A stretch of 64,000 nt of DNA from Rhodopirellula sp. P2 (GTDB taxonomy: Bacteria > Planctomycetota > Planctomycetia > Pirellulales > Pirellulaceae): NCBI RefSeq assembly GCF_028768465.1, contig NZ_CP118225.1:6615001-6679000 (forward strand). The letters are read 5' to 3'. The notes under the pieces are model-generated. The model was given only the letters and a program-made list of their open reading frames with translations. It had not been told where the DNA came from and ran no database searches. This document shows positions 25,301 to 33,536 of the stretch, one piece after another. Position 1 is the stretch's first letter. The number at the start of each line of letters is the position of its first letter. Both the position numbers and the translations under genes were made by a program.

Positions 25301-25467
25301 CGACTCGATCCATCGACACATTCTATTCGGGCCGACCAACACGATGTGTGCCCGCCCGCAGCACGGGATTTTCTTCGTCACGAATTTATGGCATGGTGGC
25401 AAACCGCGACGTGAACAGACTGAAGCAAGTCGCTTGCACGGCCCCCTCCTCGAATCGAGAATCATCG

Positions 25468-25878
25468 TTGGCGAAGAAGAAAATCGAGACGCGAATGCGA
25501 ACCTTTGGAATTCACTCCAAGTGGGATGGTGAATGCAAAGAACTCCCACGGTTCATCCGCAGCACCACCACCATCCCGGCTCGCGTGGACGTTGAATTTG
25601 GGTTCATCGTCAACATCAAGGGTGCCAAAAACCAAGAGTTATTTTTCTGCATTGATCACCCCGGCATCAAGGATGAACACGGCGAAACTCGCGCGCCCTT
25701 TGATGGTTCCGTGTACGTCAAAACCAACGACTGGAACTTCTACTTGGGCGACACGGTCTGGGACCCGATCGAGGACAAACTGGGTCCCTGGCAAATGTGG
25801 CTGGAAATCGACGGCAACATCATTGCCGAAAAAACCTTTGAGGTTGTCCCGGCATCGGATATGGCAGAAGCTTCGTAA
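25468..25878 (+). CDS. Small DUF3859-like protein
   Basis: About 136 residues if it begins at TTG 25468 (reading M-AKKKIETRMRTFGIHSKW), or 127 from ATG 25495. It is a beta-rich single domain: GIHSKWDGECKELPRFIRST, VEFGFIVNIKG, LGPWQMWLEIDGNIIAEKTF. The pattern resembles DUF3859, which I recall from such end motifs; I hold this loosely. No signal peptide or membrane segment. The open frame extends upstream to 25249 through repeats, and that part is unlikely to be coding. Confidence 0.62.
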   Translation: MAKKKIETRMRTFGIHSKWDGECKELPRFIRSTTTIPARVDVEFGFIVNIKGAKNQELFFCIDHPGIKDEHGETRAPFDGSVYVKTNDWNFYLGDTVWDPIEDKLGPWQMWLEIDGNIIAEKTFEVVPASDMAEAS

Positions 25879-26005
25879 GACATTGGGATAGCAGACGGTT
25901 GATTGATAACGTTCCCAGATCGAAGGCTCAGCCATTCGGCGCTAGCCCACGGTTCCTGGAGACGAACCGGACGCTATCGCGTTCCGGCTGACTCAATCAA
26001 CAGGC

Positions 26006-26026
26006 TGACAGGCCCCTAGCCTGTCA
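26006..26026. terminator. Hairpin between convergent genes
   Basis: Perfect eight-base stem tgacaggc (26006-26013) and gcctgtca (26019-26026), between the DUF3859-like gene and the end of purA. There is no clear T run, so its use as a terminator is uncertain. Confidence 0.4.
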
Positions 26027-26074
26027 ATTCAGCGCAACGACAGACTGGAAGCCGATCCCACAACAGCGCCGAGC

Positions 26075-27424
26075 CTACAGATCCATTGCTTTGGCTTCTT
26101 CGGTGAAGATCGTTTGGGCACGGTCGGGGCCGACCGACAACACACCCACCGGGATCCCCACCAACTCTTCGATGCGTTTGACGTAGGCCAGTGCCAATGG
26201 CGGGAAGTCATCCACCGAGCGGGCATCGTCGACGGGCGTGTTCCAGCCTTGGATCGTTTCGTAGATTGGCTTGCAACGACGAAGCTGTTCGGCATGAGCT
26301 GGCACGCGATGGATTTCTTTCCCATCCAGTTCGTATGCAACACAAACCTTCAGCTCATCGAAGTGAGCGAGCACGTCCATCATCATGAGTGCCAAGCGGG
26401 TCACACCAGACAAACGCGCGGTGTACCGAACGGCAACGGCATCGAACCAACCGCAGCGACGCGGGCGTCCGGTGGTCGTTCCAAACTCGTTCCCAAGCTT
26501 GCGAATCTTCTCGCCGGTTTCGTCTTCCAATTCACTCGGGAATGGACCACCGCCGACACGCGTGCTGTAGGCCTTGCAGACACCGAGGACCTGGTGGATC
26601 CACTTTGGTGGCACACCGGCACCGGCACAGACGCCGACCCCTGACGAGTTGCTGCTGGTGACGAAGGGGTAGGTCCCATGGTCGATGTCCAGCAAGGCAC
26701 CTTGAGCACCTTCAAACAACATTTTTTGATTGGCTTCGGCAGCGTCCAAAACCATGTCGGTGGTGTCCGCGATCATGGGAGCCAAACGCTCCGCCCAAGA
26801 AGCGGCCAGAGCGACCATCTTCTCAGGTGCGATCGACTCAAGTTCTTCCTCGGAAGCACCCAAGTTTTTCAACAACGCTTGTTTTTGTCCGGCGACCGTC
26901 GCGATGCGTTCATCGCGAGATCCTTCGATCAAGTCGATCATCCGAATCGCGTGGGTGCGTCCGACCTTGTCACGGTAACACGGGCCGATCCCACGGTTGG
27001 TGGTGCCGATCGATTCCCCGCGCACGGCGGTGGCGTTGATCGTTGCATCTTCGATCATGTGCCAAGGCATCACCAAGTGAGCCCGTTCACTGACCTTCAG
27101 ATTTTGAAAGACATCGATCCCGCGAGCTTGCAGGCCATCGATTTCTTGCAGCATCGTGGTCGGGTTGATCACGACGCCAGGGGTGATGACGTTTTGAACA
27201 TCGCTGTGCAAAATCCCGGACGGGATGTGATGCAGTTTGTAGGTTTCATCCCCCGCGACGACGGTGTGTCCCGCGTTGGCCCCGCCTTGATAGCGAACAA
27301 CCCAATCAAATCGTGGTGCCAACAAGTCGACGAGTTTGCCTTTGGCTTCGTCGCCCCACTGCAGACCAATGACGCAAGTACCGGACAAGAGATTCTCTTT
27401 CAGTGATGGAAGGGTCGTTGACAC
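26075..27424 (-). CDS. purA: Adenylosuccinate synthetase
   Basis: A 449-residue enzyme that joins IMP and aspartate using GTP, the first committed step to AMP. The signatures are complete: QWGDEAKGK (GDEGKGK-type with Ala for Gly), [18 protein letters not shown] and [16 protein letters not shown]. The start appears to be GTG at 27424, since no ATG lies before the conserved [10 protein letters not shown]. It lies 192 bases downstream of the transketolase gene on the same strand; no functional link is evident. Confidence 0.96.
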   Translation of the reverse strand: MSTTLPSLKENLLSGTCVIGLQWGDEAKGKLVDLLAPRFDWVVRYQGGANAGHTVVAGDETYKLHHIPSGILHSDVQNVITPGVVINPTTMLQEIDGLQARGIDVFQNLKVSERAHLVMPWHMIEDATINATAVRGESIGTTNRGIGPCYRDKVGRTHAIRMIDLIEGSRDERIATVAGQKQALLKNLGASEEELESIAPEKMVALAASWAERLAPMIADTTDMVLDAAEANQKMLFEGAQGALLDIDHGTYPFVTSSNSSGVGVCAGAGVPPKWIHQVLGVCKAYSTRVGGGPFPSELEDETGEKIRKLGNEFGTTTGRPRRCGWFDAVAVRYTARLSGVTRLALMMMDVLAHFDELKVCVAYELDGKEIHRVPAHAEQLRRCKPIYETIQGWNTPVDDARSVDDFPPLALAYVKRIEELVGIPVGVLSVGPDRAQTIFTEEAKAMDL

Positions 27425-27616
27425 GAAAGGGCGATTCGTCGAGCGAACTGCACGCGAATTTTGCCGTTTCGTTTTCGATCAAGGTTGGTAAGAAGTCAGC
27501 CAAGGGCTGACACAAGATCATTCTCGCGGGCCGCCTCAGCGACCCAAACGCATCGTCATTGCTCGCCTCCCCGATTCGCAAACTGGCGAACAAGGGATTG
27601 GCTTGCAAACGGAGAC

Positions 27617-29662
27617 TCAGGACAAAGCGGCTTTGACCACCGAGTCGGCGTTGATGCCGAAGTGCTCGTAAACGGCATCGAATGGGCCACTGGCACCAAA
27701 CGAGTGCATGCCGATGAATTTGCCTTGCAAGCCAATCCAACGATCCCAGCACATTTGGATGCCAGCTTCGATCGCAACGCGGTTGGTGACTTCGGGTGGC
27801 AAGACTTCGTTGATGTAAGCGGCATCCTGCTGAGCAAAGATGTCCATGCAAGGCATGCTGACCACGCGAACCTTTTTGCCTTGCGCGGTCAATGTTTCAG
27901 CCGCGTCCACTGCCATGTAAAGTTCGCTGCCACTGCCCATCAGGATCACGTCCGGCGTGCCTTCGCAGTCGCTCAGGATGTAACCACCACGAGCACATCC
28001 CGACGCCGCGGCGTACTTGCTGCGATCCAGAGTGGGCATGTTTTGACGAGACAGCACAAACGCACTGGGGTGATCGTTGATTTGCATCGCGGTGCGGTAG
28101 CACTCAGCGACTTCGTTGGAATCACCCGGACGGAAGACGTTCAAACCAGGAATTGCACGGCAAGCGGTCAGGTGTTCGACCGGTTGGTGGGTTGGCCCGT
28201 CTTCGCCGACGCCGATCGAATCGTGCGTCAGGATGTACATGGTCGGTTGATGCATGATGCTGGACAATCGCATTCCACCACGCATGTAATCGGTGAAGAC
28301 GAAGAACGTCGCGGCGTATCCACGCAAACCGGACAAGCACAAACCGTTGGCGATCCCGGACATCGCGTGTTCGCGAATGCCGAAGTGCAGGTTGCGACCT
28401 TTGTATTGTCCTGGCAGGAATTCGCCCGCACCTTCGAACTTCAAGTCCGACTTGTTCGACGGTGCCAAGTCAGCACTTCCGCCGATCATGAAGGGAACGT
28501 TCTTGGCGATCGCGTTGAGGACCTTGCCGCTGCTGTTGCGAGTCGCGTCGCCTTTGGCGTCCGCTTCGAAGACAGGGATGTCTTTGTCCCAACCTTCCGG
28601 CAATTCGCCTGCGAACATGGCTTTCAGCTCAGCAGCCTTGGCGGGTTCGGCCGCTTGGTACTTGGTCCAAACGTCTTCCCACTGGCTCGATGCCGTTGCC
28701 CCGCGTTTGCCAACTCCTTCGGCGAAGTGTTCTTTCACACCGGCGGGAACGTAGAATTTTTCGTCTTCGGGCAAACCGTAAGACTTCTTGGCCAGGGCGA
28801 CTTCGTCCCATCCCAGAGGTGCCCCGTGGGCGCCGTGAGTGTTTTGCTTGTTGGGTGCACCGTAGCCAATGATCGACTTCACCACGACCAACGTGGGCTT
28901 GTCGCCGCAGGCTTGGAATTCGGCGATGGCTTTGCCGAGTGCGTCAACGTCGTTGGCATCGCTCACGTGCACGACGTTCCATCCGAGGCCTTCGAACTTC
29001 TTGCCCATGTCTTCGCTGAAGGCCAGGTCCGTGTCACCTTCGATGGTGATGTTGTTGTCGTCGTACAACCAGCACAGGTTGTCGAGTTTCAAGTGGCCGG
29101 CAATCGACGCGGCTTCGGTCGCGATGCCTTCCATCAGGTCGCCGTCGCTGCAGATGGCGTAGGTGTTGTAGTTGAACAGGGTCAAATCGTCGGTGTTGTA
29201 GTTGGCGGCCAACCACTTTTCGGCCATTGCCATTCCGACGCTGTTGCTGACGCCGGCACCGAGCGGGCCGGTCGTGGTTTCGATCCCAGCGGCTTCAGCG
29301 AACTCGGGGTGACCAGCACAAACGCTGCCGATTTGGCGGAATTTTTTGATGGCGTCCAGCGAGATGGATTCGCCACCGGTGGGTTTGCCGTAACGGTCGG
29401 TCGCTTCGACGCCGATCAGATGCAGCGTGCTGTAAAGCAGCATGCTGGCGTGGCCACACGACAACACAAATCGATCCCGGCCCGGCCAGTGTGGCTTGGC
29501 AGGGTCGTAATTCATCGTGTTTTGGAACAATTGGTACGCGATGGGGGCCAGCGCCATCGGCGTGCCAGGGTGACCACTATTGGCGGTTTGAACGGCATCC
29601 ATGCTGAGGCAGCGGATGGTGTCGATGGCGAGGGTTTGAATGTCAGTGGTGGTGGCAGTCAT
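27617..29662 (-). CDS. tkt: Transketolase
   Basis: A 681-residue thiamine-diphosphate enzyme of the pentose phosphate pathway. The N-terminal segment ANSGHPGTPM, the ThDP/Mg motif (CSDGDLMEG...DDNN), and the pyrimidine-domain segment from DYMRGGMRL to DGPTHQPVEHL are all present. The length is normal. ATG 29662 is preferred to GTG 29668. It is divergent from the proline-rich secreted protein across about 180 bases that must hold both promoters. Confidence 0.96.
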   Translation of the reverse strand: MTATTTDIQTLAIDTIRCLSMDAVQTANSGHPGTPMALAPIAYQLFQNTMNYDPAKPHWPGRDRFVLSCGHASMLLYSTLHLIGVEATDRYGKPTGGESISLDAIKKFRQIGSVCAGHPEFAEAAGIETTTGPLGAGVSNSVGMAMAEKWLAANYNTDDLTLFNYNTYAICSDGDLMEGIATEAASIAGHLKLDNLCWLYDDNNITIEGDTDLAFSEDMGKKFEGLGWNVVHVSDANDVDALGKAIAEFQACGDKPTLVVVKSIIGYGAPNKQNTHGAHGAPLGWDEVALAKKSYGLPEDEKFYVPAGVKEHFAEGVGKRGATASSQWEDVWTKYQAAEPAKAAELKAMFAGELPEGWDKDIPVFEADAKGDATRNSSGKVLNAIAKNVPFMIGGSADLAPSNKSDLKFEGAGEFLPGQYKGRNLHFGIREHAMSGIANGLCLSGLRGYAATFFVFTDYMRGGMRLSSIMHQPTMYILTHDSIGVGEDGPTHQPVEHLTACRAIPGLNVFRPGDSNEVAECYRTAMQINDHPSAFVLSRQNMPTLDRSKYAAASGCARGGYILSDCEGTPDVILMGSGSELYMAVDAAETLTAQGKKVRVVSMPCMDIFAQQDAAYINEVLPPEVTNRVAIEAGIQMCWDRWIGLQGKFIGMHSFGASGPFDAVYEHFGINADSVVKAALS

Positions 29663-29841
29663 CGGCACGCGCGAGATGGTTGGAGGAGCAAAATTTCAGA
29701 CCCCGAAAGCGTACCGGCGAGGCCCGAACCACGAAAGCCCCGGGGTGAAACAGCCCACCAAATCGTCTCCCCCCCGATTGTGCCTGTTGTACACTGGCGT
29801 CCCAGGACCCCACCGGCCCCCTTTTTTTCAGGCGGAAGAAG

Positions 29842-31317
29842 ATGAGTCAGCGAAACAAGACGAGGCCAATCAGCATGCTCGTGGCGGTCATCGTGACTTG
29901 CCTGTTCGGGATCACGAACGCGCAACCACCGGCGTTCCAGGGCCCCCAATTCAAAGGCCCCAACCGCGTCCAAACTTCGCCCGGCTACCAAGCCCCCACC
30001 CCTGAGCACCCTGATTCGCCCCATCAACCGGGCCCCCATCAACCGGGCCCCTATCAGCCCCCACGAGCCTACGCTTCGCCACGCGATCACGCTCAACAGT
30101 CGCCTCCATCACAGCCCCCGAGCTCATCCCAACCCCCGAACCCACCTCAGTACTGGAGCCCGCCTCAGTACCGCGGCCCGTCACCACAACCCGTCCCTCC
30201 CCAACAACACGCCCCGTCCCCAGGCCCCGCGGCCCACGAACAGAAAGCTCGGGAGTGGGCGATGTTCCTTCAGCATCAATTCCATCAGCGAGTGCAAATC
30301 GACACCGAACGCAAACTCAGCGAATTGCCTCGATTGATCCAAGAAGAACTGGGTGTCCCCTGCACACTCGACCAAGCCGCGATGCGAATCGCGAAAGTCG
30401 ACCCGTCCTCCGCGGTCGTCCAAGTGCGCGCGGCGGAGATTCCGTTGCAGGTTGCCTTGAAGCGAGCTCTGGCTCCACTGAACCTGGCCGCCAAGCTGAC
30501 CTCCGACGGTTTGGTGATCACCGCCGACTTCACGCGGCTCGCTCGGGCCGGCATCGCAACAGATCGCTGGGCGGAAATCTCTGCGGACGTCGCCGAGCAA
30601 ATGGAGTCCGACCTGGCCCAACCGGTGTCGATCAAGACCGACAACCTGCCACTGGACGAAGCGATCGAGTCGCTCCAAGAACACCTTCACCACAGCATTG
30701 AGATTGATGTGCATGCGTTGGAAGAGGAAGGCTTGTCAGCCGACATCCCAGTGAGAGTTCATTCCAAGTCGGCAAGCTTCCAGTCAACGATGAGTCGAAT
30801 GCTTCGCGACCAACAACTGACGCTCCAATTCGAACAGGAGGCATGGGTTGTGACCACGATCGCGATGGCCGAGGAACGCCCCCTGCATCGCATTTATTAC
30901 CTGGAAGCCACCGGGCTGACGGAGTCGATCTCCGAAACCATGAATCTGATCCAAGTCACCGTTGACCCCGAGTCCTGGGAAGCACTTGGCGGCACGGGCA
31001 CCATGGCGTCCTTGCCAACCGGCGGAACCAATCGCCCCGGAATCTTGGTGTCGACGACGCTGGCGACCCATCTCAGAATCGAAGCCCTCCTCGATGCACT
31101 CCGAGCGGGAACGGTCGGCGAGGACGTGCCGACCCAATCCGTGCCATACCAAGACCCATTGTCTTCAGGCAGTTTTCATTCGGGCGTGTATTCGGGAGCC
31201 TCCGCGCACGTGTTTGTGGGCAACGGAAACCCAAACGCTCCCAGCCAGAATGCTCCCGCTCCCCCAACGAACAACGGCCCGCCCAGCACGCCGCCACCAA
31301 CCGGCGGCATTTTCTGA
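29842..31317 (+). CDS. Secreted proline-rich protein with repeated alpha/beta domains
   Basis: A 491-residue protein with a signal peptide (hydrophobic MLVAVIVTCLFGITNA). Residues about 28-130 are Pro/Gln/Ser-rich (HQPGPHQPGPYQPPRAY). The central 300 residues hold two similar modules, VPCTLDQAAMRIAKVDPSSA with PLQVALKRALAPLNL and PVSIKTDNLPLDEAIESLQEH. Their pattern (strand, helix, VTVR-like strand, LxxALxxxL helix) recalls secretin/STN-type short domains repeated in planctomycete envelope proteins. The C-terminus is Pro/Asn-rich. The ribosome-binding site ggcggaagaag supports the ATG at 29842. Function unknown. Confidence 0.78.
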   Translation: MSQRNKTRPISMLVAVIVTCLFGITNAQPPAFQGPQFKGPNRVQTSPGYQAPTPEHPDSPHQPGPHQPGPYQPPRAYASPRDHAQQSPPSQPPSSSQPPNPPQYWSPPQYRGPSPQPVPPQQHAPSPGPAAHEQKAREWAMFLQHQFHQRVQIDTERKLSELPRLIQEELGVPCTLDQAAMRIAKVDPSSAVVQVRAAEIPLQVALKRALAPLNLAAKLTSDGLVITADFTRLARAGIATDRWAEISADVAEQMESDLAQPVSIKTDNLPLDEAIESLQEHLHHSIEIDVHALEEEGLSADIPVRVHSKSASFQSTMSRMLRDQQLTLQFEQEAWVVTTIAMAEERPLHRIYYLEATGLTESISETMNLIQVTVDPESWEALGGTGTMASLPTGGTNRPGILVSTTLATHLRIEALLDALRAGTVGEDVPTQSVPYQDPLSSGSFHSGVYSGASAHVFVGNGNPNAPSQNAPAPPTNNGPPSTPPPTGGIF

Positions 31318-31365
31318 GCGGATGCGTCTGCCCCAATTCGTCGACGGCGGCCTCCACCGTCGATC

Positions 31366-32428
31366 CTCACTCGCACTCGCCGGGCCCCCTGAGTGACAGC
31401 CTGCGACTCGCATCACATTCGTAGGCCGGACCAAGCGAAGCGCCGTTCCGGCAACCAAGTCCAACAGCATTCCAACGCCAAGACACGTCGCGTCCAACCC
31501 ACCTCAACACCGTCCGCGTCAAATGTCTCCCAGAAAAAAAGCCGACACGCGAACAGTTGGGGACAACCGTTCTACTCTCGCACTCGTCATCGCCGGGCCC
31601 ACTGAGTGACAACCTGCGACTCGCATCACATTCGTAGGCCGGACCAAGCGAAGCGCCGTTCCGGCAACCAAGTCCAACAGCATTCCAACGCCAAGACACG
31701 TCGCGTCCAACCCCACCTCAACACCGTCCGCGCCAAATGTCTCCCAGACAAAAAGCCGACACGCGAACAGTTGGGGACAACCGTTCTACTCTGGCACTCG
31801 CACTCGCCGGGCCCCCTGAGTGACAGCCTGCGACTCACATCACATTCGTAGGCCGGACCAAGCGAAGCGCCGTTCCGGCAACCAAGTCCAACAGCATTCC
31901 AACGCCAAGACACGTCGCGTCCAGCCCACCTCAACACCGTCCGCGCCAAATGTCTCCCAGACAAAAAGCCGACACGCGAACAGTTGGGGACAACCGTTCT
32001 ACTCTGGCACTCGCCGGGCCCCCTGAGTGACAGCCTGCGACTCACATCACATTCGTAGGCCGGACCAAGCGAAACGCCGTTCCGGCAACCAAGTCCAACA
32101 GCATTCCAACGCCAAGACACGTCGCGTCCAGCCCACCTCAACACCGTCCGCGTCAAATGTCTCCCAGAAAAAAAGCCGACACGCGAACAGTTGGGGACAA
32201 CCGTTCTACTCTCGCACTCGCCATCGCCGGGCCCCCTGAGTGACAGCCTGCGACTCACATCACATTCGTAGGCCGGACCAAGCGAAGCGCCGTTCCGGCA
32301 ACCAAGTCCAACAGCATTCCAACGCCAAGACACGTCGCGTCCACCCCCACCTCAACACCGTCCGCGTCAAATGTCTCCCAGACAAAAAGCCGACACGCGA
32401 ACAGTTGGGGACAACCGTTCTACTCTGG
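31366..32428. repeat. Five-copy tandem array of 207-214 bp units
   Basis: Units start (agtgac.gcctgcgactc) at 31392, 31605, 31819, 32026 and 32239; the spacings are 213, 214, 207 and 213 bases and the copies are nearly identical. Each holds gtaggccggaccaagcgaag with cgccgttccggcaac, then gccaagacacgtcgcg, and ends with the 22-bp hairpin (31551, 31765, 31978, 32185, 32399) and tctactct. Length differences come from short cactcg/catcg slips at the unit junctions. The last copy is cut inside the 3' end of the next gene. Frames run through the array on both strands, but the period is not always a multiple of three. Confidence 0.95.
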
Positions 32429-33496
32429 CTTGGTGTCGCGTTTGACGGAGGGCACCTTCAGCGGTTTTGTCTTGGGACCGTCCCAGACGTCTTCCACTTC
32501 TTGGCCACCAGCGGACTGGCGAAGCAGCAAGTACACGCCCCCGACCAAGGCCCAGCCGACGGTGATTCCAACGACGATTGGGAAACGCACAAGGAGTGCG
32601 GTCCAAACGGGATTCCGCAGCGTGGAGATCGCGGTCAAACCGACCAACTGCCAGCCACCCACCACGATCGCCAGCAACACAACCGCTGGCACCAACAACA
32701 GAACGAGCTGTGGCAGGCGGCGGAACGTGACCTCGTAGCCGCGGCTCAGGCAGTCCATCGCGTCCACCTTCTCTTGGCTGACCAGTGCCGCCAAACCGAA
32801 GGGAATCGCCGCCTTCGCCCCCGCCATCAACAACCCGACAACCAATGCGGCCGGAAGCGCCAGCGGTGCGAGCAAGAAACTCCAGACCAGGCGAGGTTGC
32901 TCTCCCGTTGCCACCCCATCGGCCAGCCATAAAAACAAGACCAGTGGCAACGCACACACCGCGGGCAACACACTGATCAAGAGCGCCGACTTCCAACGCC
33001 TGCCAATGATCTTCCAGGTCTCCACAAAGCCTGGCAAATCACGCCCGGCCGTCAGCAGGATTCCCAATCGCAACAACACCATCGCAATGGGAGTCCACCA
33101 AACGAACGTCCACAACACACCGGCCCAGTGGCCCATGAACAACGGCACGCCATCCATCCACGGGGCCGGAACCGGACGGCCCCATGGTCCGGTCCAAATC
33201 AAATCTCCCAGCGTCGTCGATGTCCGCCATCCGTCCGCGACCAGGGCCCCCGTGGCCGAGTGACCGACCAGTCGTTCCAGCCCAATCCGCCAAACCAAAT
33301 CCACGATCGCGACCAAGACCAACCAAACCGGCGCGCCAGCCAACCTGGCCACGCGTACCAACCGCAGCCACGGCATGACGTCCGTCCACGTCCGAACGCG
33401 ATCGAACAAGGGTTGCTCAGGCGGACGCGTGTACGACCGAATGGGCTCGTCGGCGGAATCAGTTTCAGGAGCAGTGTCAGACAAAACCGAACTCAA
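32420..33496 (-). CDS. Polytopic membrane protein of unknown function
   Basis: A 358-residue protein with about six membrane segments (at about 56-72, 128-150, 172-192, 205-228, 262-285 and 298-322), between a charged N-terminus and a basic C-terminus. Arg-rich turns and the GLAALVSQEKVDAMDCLSRG segment resemble proteins that gather several helices around a cytoplasmic loop. I recognise no family. No ATG precedes the first conserved stretch, so TTG at 33496 is likely. It follows the 976-residue protein by 40 bases on the same strand. Its TAG stop lies inside the last hairpin of the tandem array. Confidence 0.72.
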   Translation of the reverse strand: MSSVLSDTAPETDSADEPIRSYTRPPEQPLFDRVRTWTDVMPWLRLVRVARLAGAPVWLVLVAIVDLVWRIGLERLVGHSATGALVADGWRTSTTLGDLIWTGPWGRPVPAPWMDGVPLFMGHWAGVLWTFVWWTPIAMVLLRLGILLTAGRDLPGFVETWKIIGRRWKSALLISVLPAVCALPLVLFLWLADGVATGEQPRLVWSFLLAPLALPAALVVGLLMAGAKAAIPFGLAALVSQEKVDAMDCLSRGYEVTFRRLPQLVLLLVPAVVLLAIVVGGWQLVGLTAISTLRNPVWTALLVRFPIVVGITVGWALVGGVYLLLRQSAGGQEVEDVWDGPKTKPLKVPSVKRDTKPE

Positions 33497-33536
33497 AAGA
33501 TCAGGGCGTTCGCATGCCGCGACTCACCAGAATCGG

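Noticed and set aside
27461-29845. A 794-residue plus-strand frame antisense to transketolase and the gap
   Set aside because: The minus strand carries a full transketolase; the plus frame is a shadow that runs through an intergenic region.
31626-32333. A 235-residue repetitive frame (and shorter plus-strand frames) in the tandem array
   Set aside because: The peptide just repeats the 71-codon DNA period, one spacing (214) breaks the frame, and there is no start signal or signal peptide.
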